Source: Chthoniobacter flavus
GTDB lineage: Bacteria > Verrucomicrobiota > Verrucomicrobiia > Chthoniobacterales > JACTMZ01
DNA: 64,000 bases
Direction: 5' to 3'
Assembly: GCA_945878135.1 (NCBI GenBank)
Contig: CAMDUL010000005.1
Location: 49,765-113,764, forward strand
Numbering within the stretch: position 1 is the stretch's first letter; each line of letters opens with the position of its first letter. This document shows positions 49,456 through 59,028 of this stretch, piece after piece. The notes beneath the pieces are model-generated. The model saw only the letters and a list, made by a program, of their open reading frames with translations, did no database searches and was not told the DNA's origin. A program made the position numbers and the translations under genes.

Positions 49456-51122
49456 GGCGCGTTGCAGCGTGCCGGATTCCGCGGCCGGGGCCAAGCCGCG
49501 GACCAAAACGCCAGCAGCAGCACGGAACCCGTCCCGACCAGAAGCGACTGGCTCGGGGAGAGGAGCGCCATGTAGCGTCCGATATCGAACGAATGCACCA
49601 CCGCGACGGTGCAGACCATGCCCAGGTGGGTTATGACAATGACGGCGAAGACCCGCGCGGCCGGATGCAGTGCGGGCCTCGAACGGAACAACCACCGGCC
49701 GGCCGGAAACACGCCGAGGCCGGCGACGGTGAGGAAACCGACGAGGGCACCGAGACCGACACCGTGAAACCACGGGGGCAACGCGGGGACAAAAGTCCGG
49801 CGCTTCCGCTCCGTGGAGGCCAACTCGGAGCACCGGCGGAACAGTTCATCCCAGCCCGCCGCCAGCTGCCGCGGCAAAGCGGGCGGCGGGTAGACCGAGG
49901 GAAAACCGCGGGCCGATTCGAAATGAACGCGCCACGGCACCGACGAACGGTGCAAGGACGTCGGCGGGTCGGCGTGGGCCAGCAACACTTGGCGTCCGAT
50001 CTTGGCCAGCATCCCGGCCGGTTGTGCCCGCCATGCCGCGAAATACGCGGAGCGAAAATATCCGGCCTGCCGCTCCGCCGTGCCCCCGGCGCCGCCCGGC
50101 AGGACGGCCAGCGCGTCCGAATGATACATCAGGTAGTCCGGATCGTGTCCCAGCACTTTGTATTTCGGCGGGTCGATCGTCCGCGACTCGGCCAACCGTT
50201 GATCCAAGTGCGCGAGAAACGCCGTTTCCTCGTCATCCAACAAACCCCGCGCGGCCTCCTCGTGCCTCGTCGCGGAAATCATGTCCGCATGCACCGTGAA
50301 GAGGGTGGCCGGCAGGAAAGTCCGGGCGCGGTCGTCGGCGATCCACCCCGTGGCATAAGGCATGCCTTCCTGCCAAAGGAGGGCCAACCCCAGGCCGCAG
50401 ACCAAAGCGAGCGCCGAGGCCAGACGCCGGGCCGGTTGGCCCGCGGCCGCGATGCCGGCAAGCAAGGCCGCCACCGGAACCACCGCGGCAAAACCCCAAC
50501 TGGGCTTGAGGCTCACGCACAACGCGGCGGACAACACGGCCAGCGCGCCGGCGGCCACCACGGCGGCACGACCGCGGGATGCCGGAGACCAGCGCGCACG
50601 GAGAAAAGCCAAGGTGCAGCCGATCTGGAGGAAAGCGAAGAGCGGGAAGATCGCTTCGGGACGAAGCAGGGTCTCGTAAACGACGGCCCAGGCACCGAGC
50701 AAATAGAGGGCGAGCGCGCCCGCCCCGAGCCACCAGACCCACGGACGCGGACGGACCGCCGCGGGCAGCCACGCGGTCCACTGCGCAAAAACCCAGATCC
50801 ACACCACGCCGGAAAGCAATCCTATGACATGCTGCACCATGGCGATGGCCGGGAAACTTTCCGTCGCACGCAAGACATTGAGCAGGAAGAAAGGGTAGGC
50901 CGGTGAACGTCCGTCGGTCTGACGGAAACCCTCCCCGCTCAACTCGTAAAGGGCCGGACCGAGGTAACCCCAGCTGTCCGCGGTGGCCAATGGCAGCCAC
51001 GGCATCTGCCAGCGCTGCCAGATCGCCCAGATGAAGACGGCGACGAAACCGAGCCACGGCCGGGACCAGACCGCGGAGAGCAGGCGCATCAGAGCGCCGG
51101 GAACATCGCGGGCCGCACTCAC
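49452..51122 (-). CDS. GT-C/GT39-like multi-TM glycosyltransferase or related membrane protein
   Basis: ATADSWGYLGPALYELSGEGFRQTDGRSPAYPFFLLNVLRA; >8 predicted TM. Confidence 0.6.
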   Translation of the reverse strand: MSAARDVPGALMRLLSAVWSRPWLGFVAVFIWAIWQRWQMPWLPLATADSWGYLGPALYELSGEGFRQTDGRSPAYPFFLLNVLRATESFPAIAMVQHVIGLLSGVVWIWVFAQWTAWLPAAVRPRPWVWWLGAGALALYLLGAWAVVYETLLRPEAIFPLFAFLQIGCTLAFLRARWSPASRGRAAVVAAGALAVLSAALCVSLKPSWGFAAVVPVAALLAGIAAAGQPARRLASALALVCGLGLALLWQEGMPYATGWIADDRARTFLPATLFTVHADMISATRHEEAARGLLDDEETAFLAHLDQRLAESRTIDPPKYKVLGHDPDYLMYHSDALAVLPGGAGGTAERQAGYFRSAYFAAWRAQPAGMLAKIGRQVLLAHADPPTSLHRSSVPWRVHFESARGFPSVYPPPALPRQLAAGWDELFRRCSELASTERKRRTFVPALPPWFHGVGLGALVGFLTVAGLGVFPAGRWLFRSRPALHPAARVFAVIVITHLGMVCTVAVVHSFDIGRYMALLSPSQSLLVGTGSVLLLAFWSAAWPRPRNPARCNAP

Positions 51123-52087
51123 GGAAGGGACGGCATTTGCGGATCGAGGGCCGAGAGCGGCTTCTTCGGGACGGACAGGATGTCGAACTGGAGAAAGAAG
51201 AGGAGGAGTTGGAATCCGAGGATGACCGGCAGGGCGGCCAGCATGACCGTGCCCGCGGTGGCCTCCGTGCCGGAAAATTCGCCGGCCAGCCAGTGATACA
51301 GCCCGAAAGTCGTCCCGAAACCCGCGAGCAAAATTCCGAAGACAAGCGCCAGTGTGCCGGCGTTGAAGTCGCGCAGGAAATAATTGAAGAGCACGCGCTT
51401 CCCGAAGCGGTTCAGGTATCGACCGGGGAAGACGAGCAGGACGCGGCTGGCGCGCAGGTTGCTTGTCTCGTCGGCATAGATCGCCCGCATCGGCGTGTCC
51501 ACCACCACGGCCCGCGCCACGTTAAGACGGAAGAGCATGTCGGACTCGAAAAAATAGCGTCCGTCGAGCTTGTCGAGCGGGACCGACTGCAAAGCGGTGC
51601 GGTGGATCGCCGTGAACCCGTTGGCGGGATCCATCACATCCCAGTAACCGCTGATCAGCTTGTTGACGAAACTCAGCAACGTGTTGCCCAAGACGCGGAT
51701 CTTGGGCATGCGCAGGAGGTAGTCGGGATGGAAGAAACGGTTGCCTTTGGCATAGTCGGCCGTCCTCGCGCGCAGCGGCGCGGTGAATTGCGGGATGAGC
51801 CGCCCGTCCATCTGGCCGTCGCCGTCGACTTTCACCAAGATCTCGGCCCCGGCCTCCAAGGCCGCGCGATACCCCGTGACCATGGCCGCGCCGACCCCGC
51901 GGTTTTCCGGATGAAAAATCACCCGGACGCGCGGGTCCCGCAACGATTCCTCGACGAAGCGGCCCGTCCCCTCCGGACAACCGTCGTCGACCACAAAGAT
52001 GTGGTCGACGTCCGGCCCGATCCCCGCAAGCACACCTTCGATGTGCCGGCGGACCCGGTAGCAGGGAATGACAACGGCGGTTTTCAA
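51119..52087 (-). CDS. glycosyltransferase family 2 (dolichol/undecaprenyl-P-sugar synthase-like)
   Basis: MKTAVVIPCYRVRRHIEGVLAGIGPDVDHIFVVDDGCPEGTGRFVEE...KVDGDGQMDGRLI; C-terminal TM. Confidence 0.85.
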   Translation of the reverse strand: MKTAVVIPCYRVRRHIEGVLAGIGPDVDHIFVVDDGCPEGTGRFVEESLRDPRVRVIFHPENRGVGAAMVTGYRAALEAGAEILVKVDGDGQMDGRLIPQFTAPLRARTADYAKGNRFFHPDYLLRMPKIRVLGNTLLSFVNKLISGYWDVMDPANGFTAIHRTALQSVPLDKLDGRYFFESDMLFRLNVARAVVVDTPMRAIYADETSNLRASRVLLVFPGRYLNRFGKRVLFNYFLRDFNAGTLALVFGILLAGFGTTFGLYHWLAGEFSGTEATAGTVMLAALPVILGFQLLLFFLQFDILSVPKKPLSALDPQMPSLP

Positions 52088-52830
52088 GGGAAGTCCGGAT
52101 GAGCGCGGCGGAACTCTCCGGTTTGCGCGAGGAAGCGGTCAAAGGTATTCCATCCGCGGTATTCGTAATAAAGCTTCCCCTCGTGGGGACGGAGGCCGAA
52201 ATCGCGGCGCCGCGCCTCGTAGATCCCCGTCTTGCCGCCGGCCAGGAAATTGCAGAGCAAAGGAGGCAAGAGCCCGAGCCACGTTTTCCATTGCGACGGG
52301 TAGTAGCGGAACAAAGCGAAGTTGGCCGGGGAGAAACGGTCCGCGGACCCGGGCCCGGCCTCCGCGGTCCGGGAAGGCAATGGTTTCATCACGGTGTAAA
52401 AATAAGGCACCACGGGATGGGCGCGGTAAGCGGCGAACTCGCAGACCGGGAGACCGCCCGAATCGGCGGCCAAGGCGTGCCCGAGAAGGCACGCGGCATC
52501 ATGGTCGGGATGACCTCCCTCCCAGGCCGGGACTATGACACGTTCCACGCCGGCCGCTTGCTCCGCCAGCAGCCAGCCGAAGACGGCCGGCAAATGCGCA
52601 GCCAAAGCGTTGTCCGGCACTCCCGGACCCTCCCCGGCCGGGACGATGCAGTCGGCCGGGACACCCAAACTCCGCAACGCGCGCGAGGATTCGCCGTTGC
52701 GCACCGCGGTGCCGGCCCCGTGGTAGCCGCCGGCGGTGAGGAAAACACAGCGGGCCCGCGACGGGTCGCGCGCCAGCATCGGCGCGACGAAATATTCGTC
52801 ATCCTGATGCGGAAAGAGAAAGAGGTCCAC
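52084..52830 (-). CDS. PIG-L/LmbE family deacetylase
   Basis: MDLFLFPHQDDEYFVAPMLA...PAWEGGHPDHDAACLLG. Confidence 0.85.
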   Translation of the reverse strand: MDLFLFPHQDDEYFVAPMLARDPSRARCVFLTAGGYHGAGTAVRNGESSRALRSLGVPADCIVPAGEGPGVPDNALAAHLPAVFGWLLAEQAAGVERVIVPAWEGGHPDHDAACLLGHALAADSGGLPVCEFAAYRAHPVVPYFYTVMKPLPSRTAEAGPGSADRFSPANFALFRYYPSQWKTWLGLLPPLLCNFLAGGKTGIYEARRRDFGLRPHEGKLYYEYRGWNTFDRFLAQTGEFRRAHPDFP

Positions 52831-52834
52831 GGGC

Positions 52835-54268
52835 TCAGAAAATGAAGTAGATGAACGGATTGAACTTCTGCACGCCGAGCATCAGGGCCGAGAACCAAAA
52901 CACGGCAAGCACCCACGCGGCCTTTGCAGCGGTGAGATGACGAGTCCAATCCATGGTGGTCGGGCCCAGCCAAACCAGCAACGCGGCCACCGTCATGGTG
53001 ACGAGGAAGAGCGGCTTCCAGACCAGACCGGCGACCAGGGCGGACAACTCGCCGCCACCGGACAATCCGAACAACCGCGCGTAAAATTCCAGCGCTCCGG
53101 TCAGGTCGGGGGCGCGGAAGAGGACCCATGCGAGCGAGACGATGGTGAAGGTCAGCGCGATTTGCCCGAACCGCGGCAGACCGGACCACAGACTGCGGCG
53201 CGGTGCGGCGCGTTCCGCCCCCAGCAGCAGTCCGTGCACCGTGCCCCAGAGGACGAAGTTCCACGAGGCGCCGTGCCACAGCCCGCCGAGGAACATGACG
53301 GTCAGCAGATTGGCATAAGTGCGCAGGTCGCCGCGGCGGTTGCCGCCCAGCGGGATGTAGAGGTAGTCGCGCAGCCACGTGGACAAGGTGATGTGCCAGC
53401 GCTGCCAGAAATCGGTGATGCTGTGCGCACGGTAGGGCGAGTTGAAGTTGATCGGGAAACGGAAGCCGAGCATCAAGCCGAGCCCGATGGCCATGTCCGA
53501 GTAGCCGCTGAAATCGAAATAGATCTGGAACGAGTAGGCGAACATCCCCAGCCACGATTCGAGCACGCCGGCATCGGCCGCACCGAACATGGTGTCGGCC
53601 ACTTTGCCGCAGGGATTGGCGATGAGCACTTTTTTGCCCAGTCCGAGAGAAAAGCAGGCCACGCCGCGCGCGAAGGCACTCCACGTGCGGTCCGGACGCC
53701 GCAGCTGACGCGCCACGGTCTGGAAACGCACGATGGGTCCGGCCACCAACTGCGGGAACATCGAGACATACGCGGCGAAGCCGGCGAAACTTTTCATCGG
53801 TTGCGCGTGCCCCCGGTAAATGTCGATGGTGTAGCTCATCGACTGGAAGGTGTAGAAACTGATCCCCAAGGGCAGCGTGACCTCGAGGAAGAAGTCCGGT
53901 TGCGCCCAGCCGAGCTGCGTGGTCAGCGCCCGGTAATTCTCCGCGGCGAAGTTGAAATACTTGAAGAACCCGAGCAGCGAGAGATTGGTCGCGACCGATA
54001 CCCACACGGCCGCCTTCTCCTGCCCCGTGCGGTGCGTGATATGATGCAAACGCCGGCGGTCCCCCTCGCGGGCCAGCCAGCGTCCGCAGGCGTAGTCGAT
54101 CACGGTCGACAACATCATGAGCAGCATGAAGGCCGGGTTGGCCCACCCGTAGAACACGTAGCTGAACACCGCCAGCACCCCGAGCCACACGCGCCGCGGC
54201 GCAAGCAGGCTCACCGCCAGCACCAGCGGGAGAAAATAGAAAAGAAAAAGGTGGGAGCTGAAAACCAT
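52835..54268 (-). CDS. MBOAT family O-acyltransferase (AlgI-like)
   Basis: MVFSSHLFLFYFLPLVLAVSLLAPRRVW...FWQRWHITLSTWLRDYLYIPLGGNRRGDLRTYANLLTVMFLGGLWHGASWNFVLWG. Confidence 0.93.
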   Translation of the reverse strand: MVFSSHLFLFYFLPLVLAVSLLAPRRVWLGVLAVFSYVFYGWANPAFMLLMMLSTVIDYACGRWLAREGDRRRLHHITHRTGQEKAAVWVSVATNLSLLGFFKYFNFAAENYRALTTQLGWAQPDFFLEVTLPLGISFYTFQSMSYTIDIYRGHAQPMKSFAGFAAYVSMFPQLVAGPIVRFQTVARQLRRPDRTWSAFARGVACFSLGLGKKVLIANPCGKVADTMFGAADAGVLESWLGMFAYSFQIYFDFSGYSDMAIGLGLMLGFRFPINFNSPYRAHSITDFWQRWHITLSTWLRDYLYIPLGGNRRGDLRTYANLLTVMFLGGLWHGASWNFVLWGTVHGLLLGAERAAPRRSLWSGLPRFGQIALTFTIVSLAWVLFRAPDLTGALEFYARLFGLSGGGELSALVAGLVWKPLFLVTMTVAALLVWLGPTTMDWTRHLTAAKAAWVLAVFWFSALMLGVQKFNPFIYFIF

Positions 54269-54311
54269 GCGTGCGCGCAAGGCGGATCATAGGACGCTTC
54301 CGGGAAAAGGA

Positions 54312-54359
54312 GAAGCGGCAGCCTGTCCGCCGTGTGCGGATCCCCGCCGCTTCTACTTC
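54312..54359. repeat. copy of the ...GCCGCTTCTACTT repeat family with AGAAGCGGC/GCCGCTTCT arms
   Basis: AGAAGCGGCAGCCTGTCCGCCGTGTGCGGATCCCCGCCGCTTCTACTT between the MBOAT start and the upstream gene stop. Confidence 0.6.
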
Positions 54360-54389
54360 AAGCCTCCGGCCGATGCCACTCCGGCAGCC

Positions 54390-56471
54390 TCAAGCTCCCG
54401 GAAAAGCCTCGGTGTAAAGATCGTGGTCCAGATCGTACGGCTCGCCGATCATCCGCTCGGACTCCAATTGCGGATGGTCCTCGTAGCGCTGCAAACGCAT
54501 GGTGCGGCGGGTGCCGGGCTGCAATGACTTGTTGGCCTCGGGTTCTTTGCCGTCGAGCAGGACCCATTCAGCCACGCGCACCTCGCCATTGTCATCGGCC
54601 ACCGGTGAATCACCGGTCACCTTGTAGAGATTGAGGACCAAAGCCCGGCGGTAAGGGTTGATCTCCTCGAGATCCGGAGGTTCGTGACGGCGGACCAATT
54701 CCAGCTCCACTTCATAAACGGGGCGCTCCGGGCGCGCCGCCAGCTTGGCCGCGTAAAGCTCCGCTTTGCGCGACGCTTCCTCGTCCGTGATCTTGCGGTC
54801 GTAGATGGCCACGCCCTCGAGCAAACCGTTCCACGAAAGACCGGCCGCCCCCCACTCGTTTCCGAAAAGCAACCGCGCATCGTCGGGCCAATCAGACAGA
54901 CCGCCGGGCACCGCGTCCGTCTCGATCACGCGGCGCCCGTCCACCCACGCGGTGAGCACCCCGCGCGCGAAGCCGACGGCCACCCGGTAAAGGCGCCCGG
55001 GTTCGATCGGGGCAATCTCCACTTCCTTCCCGCCCGGACCGGTTGCGTGGGTGCGCAGACGGAAGACCAGCTTGTCCGCGTGCTGTGCGACGGCAAAGCA
55101 AAGGTCGGTGCCGCTCTTCGAGAGGCTGACGATGCGGCGCGGGCCGGCGTCGTCAACCGAGGCGGCGGCCGCGACGAATTCCACGGTGAAGGTCCCGGTC
55201 CTCTTGACCGCATCGATCATCGGCGCGTCGAAACCCTCGACGGTGACCGCGCCGTTCTGCAGCCACATTTCGTGGTTCGGACCGAACCGCGCCTCGCCCG
55301 AGGCGGCGGAGTTGGCGCTCTTGGCCAAACAGCCGGCCGCCGCCGAGTTGCCCGCCCGATTGTCGGCCCAGAGGAACACCAGCCCCTGATCCGTGCCGGG
55401 CCACTCGTTGGACAGATCGACCTTCTGTTCCACGATGGGACTGGGCACGCCCGGACGGCTGAACTTCGACTGGTAATCCGATCCGCCCTCGATCCACACG
55501 TCGGGGAAAAATTCCCCGTGCTTGCTCCCGGTCACATCGACCCACGCCTCGATTTCGGTGAAGTCCTCGTTGAAGCGGCCGATATTGACGTCGACCGCCG
55601 CACCCGCCATCTGCAGGACGTTCTTCTTTTTGCCCTTTTTCTTGTAGGGGCCGCTGAAAGTCATAAAGCGCGCGTGGTTCGACCAGCGCGGATGGTAGAC
55701 TTCCTCGTCCTCCATGCCGGGCGCCCGGGTGATCTTCACCTTCCAATCGCGGTTGCCCCACGCGTCGTGCATGTGCAGGTGACGGTGGCTGCCGGCGAAC
55801 GTCCACGAAAGGTAACTGTGGTCGGGCGCGATGGCCGGCCAGCACCCGCGGCCCGTCTGCACCCACGCGCCGTCCGGCAGTTGGGCCAGACCCGCCACCG
55901 GCCAGGGCAAATTCGCCGCCATTTTCAGGCCGTCGGCCGAGAGTTGCAGGTTCCCCGGCATGACCGCGGTGACCGGCGTCTTGGCCCAGACGGTCTCGGC
56001 CTTGGACGGATCGTCGAGCGGGTAACGCACCAACGGGGCGCCGGCCGGGGCCGACGAGCCGTAGACCCACGTCACCCCCGTTCCCGGATCCCGCCAAAGC
56101 GCGGCGGCAATGCCGGGGCCGATCTTGCGGAGATTGCCGCCGTCGAAATCCACGACCCACACCTCGCGCGCAGCGAATTTGCTGAAGACCACGCGCTGCC
56201 CGTCCGGCGTGAGCAGCGGACGGAAGTAATTCCCCCGCGCGCCGAGGATCTTGCGCACGCCGCGTCCGTCGCGCGAATCGTAGGCCATCAAACGGTAGTT
56301 CTCCGTCTCGCCGCGCGTGCCGCGGTTGTCTTCCACATCGCGCATCCAGACCACACGGGTATGCGCGCCGGTCAGCCTCTCGACCTTGTCGCCGAAGATG
56401 CCGCCGGAGAAAAAAAACGCTGCTCCGGAAGCAAGCAGAAGGGCGCCGGAGAGGAGGAGACCGCGCTTCAT
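54390..56471 (-). CDS. secreted TolB-like beta-propeller plus LamG/concanavalin-like protein
   Basis: N-terminal TM/signal; YNYFRPLLTPDGQRVVFSKFAAREVWVVDFDGGNLRKIGPG-type propeller; FTVEFVAAAASVDDAGPRRIVSLSKSGTDLCFAVAQHADKLVFRLRT LamG-like part. Confidence 0.6.
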   Translation of the reverse strand: MKRGLLLSGALLLASGAAFFFSGGIFGDKVERLTGAHTRVVWMRDVEDNRGTRGETENYRLMAYDSRDGRGVRKILGARGNYFRPLLTPDGQRVVFSKFAAREVWVVDFDGGNLRKIGPGIAAALWRDPGTGVTWVYGSSAPAGAPLVRYPLDDPSKAETVWAKTPVTAVMPGNLQLSADGLKMAANLPWPVAGLAQLPDGAWVQTGRGCWPAIAPDHSYLSWTFAGSHRHLHMHDAWGNRDWKVKITRAPGMEDEEVYHPRWSNHARFMTFSGPYKKKGKKKNVLQMAGAAVDVNIGRFNEDFTEIEAWVDVTGSKHGEFFPDVWIEGGSDYQSKFSRPGVPSPIVEQKVDLSNEWPGTDQGLVFLWADNRAGNSAAAGCLAKSANSAASGEARFGPNHEMWLQNGAVTVEGFDAPMIDAVKRTGTFTVEFVAAAASVDDAGPRRIVSLSKSGTDLCFAVAQHADKLVFRLRTHATGPGGKEVEIAPIEPGRLYRVAVGFARGVLTAWVDGRRVIETDAVPGGLSDWPDDARLLFGNEWGAAGLSWNGLLEGVAIYDRKITDEEASRKAELYAAKLAARPERPVYEVELELVRRHEPPDLEEINPYRRALVLNLYKVTGDSPVADDNGEVRVAEWVLLDGKEPEANKSLQPGTRRTMRLQRYEDHPQLESERMIGEPYDLDHDLYTEAFPGA

Positions 56472-57055
56472 GGCACGTCGAGCACCTCGGTGAAATTGGC
56501 ATTGAGCAGCAGCACGCGGGCCGGGCCCGGACCGCGGTTGCGCCAGCGATGGCGCTGCACCAAGTCGAAGTGCACGGCATCCGATGGCCCCGCCTCCACC
56601 GTCTCGCGGCCGATCTGGAAGTAGACCCGGCCCTCGAGGACGATGCCCGTTTCGTTCATGGAACGCCGGGCCGCTCGCCACGGCGTGCCCCCACGCTCGG
56701 GAATGTCGAGCACGAGGATGCTGAAACTCGACTGGTCGTTGGGCGGCAAAAGGTAACGCAGCGTGGCCCGCGGCCATTTGTAGACGATCGTCGAGGGGGA
56801 ACCGGCGCGAATCACTTTGGCTTCCATCCGCCCGTCGTTCATTTGCAGGAACTCCGCCACCGTCAGGCCCAACGCGCGGCAAATGCGCTTCGTGGAGACC
56901 AATGACGGGGACGTCTTTCCTTGTTCGATCTGCGAAATAAAGCTGGCCGAGCAGCCCGAGGCCGCGGCCAACCGCCGCAGGGGCCAGGCCCGGGAGACGC
57001 GCAACTCACGCAAGGCGCGGCCGGTCCGCTGCGGGTCGGTTTCCATCTGTTCCAT
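56468..57055 (-). CDS. XRE-family HTH regulator with C-terminal cupin domain
   Basis: LRELRVSRAWPLRRLAAASGCSASFISQIEQGKTSPSLVSTKRICRALGLTVAEFL...GIVLEGRVYFQIGRETVEAGPSDAVHFD. Confidence 0.9.
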   Translation of the reverse strand: MEQMETDPQRTGRALRELRVSRAWPLRRLAAASGCSASFISQIEQGKTSPSLVSTKRICRALGLTVAEFLQMNDGRMEAKVIRAGSPSTIVYKWPRATLRYLLPPNDQSSFSILVLDIPERGGTPWRAARRSMNETGIVLEGRVYFQIGRETVEAGPSDAVHFDLVQRHRWRNRGPGPARVLLLNANFTEVLDVP

Positions 57056-57141
57056 ATATCGGACAAATGGCGCATATACAAGACATCAGGGATCGCCGTT
57101 GACAGCGTATCCGCCGGCGTGGTTCTCTAACCGATTCCGCA

Positions 57142-57927
57142 ATGACTGCGCGACCCTGCATCGTCATCCCATCCTACAAGGCGGAAGGCATTTTGTCTGC
57201 GACGGTGAACAGGATTCCGGAGGAGTTCTTCCAACTCGACGGAATCGTTATCATCGTGAACGACAAAAGTCCGGACCGCACCGGCGAGGTGGCCGACGCC
57301 ATCGCCGCCGCGAATCCCGCCATCCGCGTCGTGCACCATGAACGTAATACGGGCTACGGCGGGGCTCAGAAGTCCGGTCTGCGGGAAGGGCTTCGCCTCG
57401 GATGCGATGCCTTCGCCGTGGTCCACGCCGACGGACAATACTCACCCGAAATGGTCCTCGAACTCCTCAAACCCATCATGGAAGGCCAAGCCGGTATCGT
57501 GCAGGGATCGCGCTTCCTCGGCGGCGGCGCTTTGCGCGGGGGCATGCCCATGTCGCGCTACCTGGCCAACCGCGGACTGACCATGCTCGAGAACCTCGCC
57601 TTCGGCACCAAGATGGCCGAGTTCCATAGCGGCTACATGCTCTACTCCCGCCGCATGCTCGAGGCCGTGCCTTTCGACGAACTGCAGAACAACTACAATT
57701 TCGATGCCGAGATGATCATCCTCGGCCAACTCGCCGGTTACCCGTGCCGCGAGATCGCCATTCCCACCCACTACGGGGACGAGACCTCCAGTCTTGACCC
57801 TATTCCCTACGGCCTTAATGTCCTGCGCATGGTGGCGCGCCACCTCGGAGGCCATTACCGCCGCATGCTCAAACAAGGCGGCCGCCCGACCGGGCCCACC
57901 GCGCATCCGCAAACCACACCTGTATGA
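57142..57927 (+). CDS. glycosyltransferase family 2 (polyprenyl-P-sugar synthase-like)
   Basis: MTARPCIVIPSYKAEGILSATVNRIPEEFFQLDGIVIIVNDKSPDRTGEVADAI...VVHADGQYSPEMV. Confidence 0.88.
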   Translation: MTARPCIVIPSYKAEGILSATVNRIPEEFFQLDGIVIIVNDKSPDRTGEVADAIAAANPAIRVVHHERNTGYGGAQKSGLREGLRLGCDAFAVVHADGQYSPEMVLELLKPIMEGQAGIVQGSRFLGGGALRGGMPMSRYLANRGLTMLENLAFGTKMAEFHSGYMLYSRRMLEAVPFDELQNNYNFDAEMIILGQLAGYPCREIAIPTHYGDETSSLDPIPYGLNVLRMVARHLGGHYRRMLKQGGRPTGPTAHPQTTPV

Positions 57928-59000
57928 AAAATCCCAAAATCCTGCTCCTCGGAGCCGGCGGCTTCATCGGCGCCAACCTCACCGAGCGCCTGCTGCAAGA
58001 CGGCAAATACGAAGTCACCGCCATCGACATCGAGAGCGAAAAACTCGAGGACCGCCTCGATCACGCCAAACTCAATTTCAAGCAACACGACATCCGCAGC
58101 CGCTGCGACTCGCTCGACAACATGGTCAAGGACCACGATCTCGTCGTCGACCTCGTGGCCATGGCCAACCCGAGCCTCTATGTCACCAACCCGATCGACG
58201 TCTTCGACCTCAATTTCACGGAAAACCTGCGCATCGTCGACTCGTGCCTGAAATACAACAAGCGCATCATCCAGTTCTCCACCTGCGAAGTCTACGGCAA
58301 GACGGTGGCCAGCGTGCTGGGCAAGGACCCCGCCGAGATGCCCTTCCCGTTCAACGAAGACACCACGCCCATGATCATGGGCCCGATCAAGAACCACCGC
58401 TGGATCTACGCCTGCGCCAAGCAGTTGCTCGAGCGCGTCCTCCACGCCTACGGTCTGGAAAAGGGCCTCAACTACACCATCATCCGCCCGTTCAATTTCA
58501 TCGGGCCGCGCATCGACTTCCTCCCCAGCGAGAAAGCCGGCAATCCGCGCGTCTTCTCCCACTTCATGAACGGCCTGCTCTACGGCACGCCCATGCAGCT
58601 GGTCGACGGCGGGATCAACTATCGCGCCTACACCTACATCGACGATGCGGTGGACTGCATGATCCGTATCATCGACAACCCGGGCGGGGTCTGCGACCGC
58701 GAGATCTTCAACATCGGCACGCCGGAGAACGAGGTGACCATCAAGGAACTCGCCCACATGATGAAGAAAGTCTTCGACGAGGACTTCCGCCAGCCCGGCG
58801 ACCCCGATCCGGAAATCGTCTCGGTCAGTTCCGAGGAATTCTACGGCAAAGGCTACGAGGACTGCGACCGCCGCATCCCCGATGTGACCAAAGCCCGGAC
58901 CAAACTCGGCTGGCACTCGAAGCACGACATCCGCTCGGTCATCCACCACACGATGAAATATTTCGTGGACCAGCACCGCGCCAAGCAGAAGGCGGCCTGA
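57924..59000 (+). CDS. NAD-dependent SDR, ArnA C-terminal/UDP-glucuronate decarboxylase-like
   Basis: KILLLGAGGFIGANLTERLLQDGKYEVTAIDIESEKLEDRL...FSTCEVYGKTVASVLG...NHRWIYACAKQLLERVLHAYG. Confidence 0.85.
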   Translation: MKNPKILLLGAGGFIGANLTERLLQDGKYEVTAIDIESEKLEDRLDHAKLNFKQHDIRSRCDSLDNMVKDHDLVVDLVAMANPSLYVTNPIDVFDLNFTENLRIVDSCLKYNKRIIQFSTCEVYGKTVASVLGKDPAEMPFPFNEDTTPMIMGPIKNHRWIYACAKQLLERVLHAYGLEKGLNYTIIRPFNFIGPRIDFLPSEKAGNPRVFSHFMNGLLYGTPMQLVDGGINYRAYTYIDDAVDCMIRIIDNPGGVCDREIFNIGTPENEVTIKELAHMMKKVFDEDFRQPGDPDPEIVSVSSEEFYGKGYEDCDRRIPDVTKARTKLGWHSKHDIRSVIHHTMKYFVDQHRAKQKAA

Positions 59001-59028
59001 CCCTCTCCTGTCCCGCACCCAAGATCCG

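Noticed and set aside
57061-57141. Consensus promoter TTGACA (57099) for the GT2 gene
   Set aside because: No convincing -10 at proper spacing; retained only as a weak possibility.
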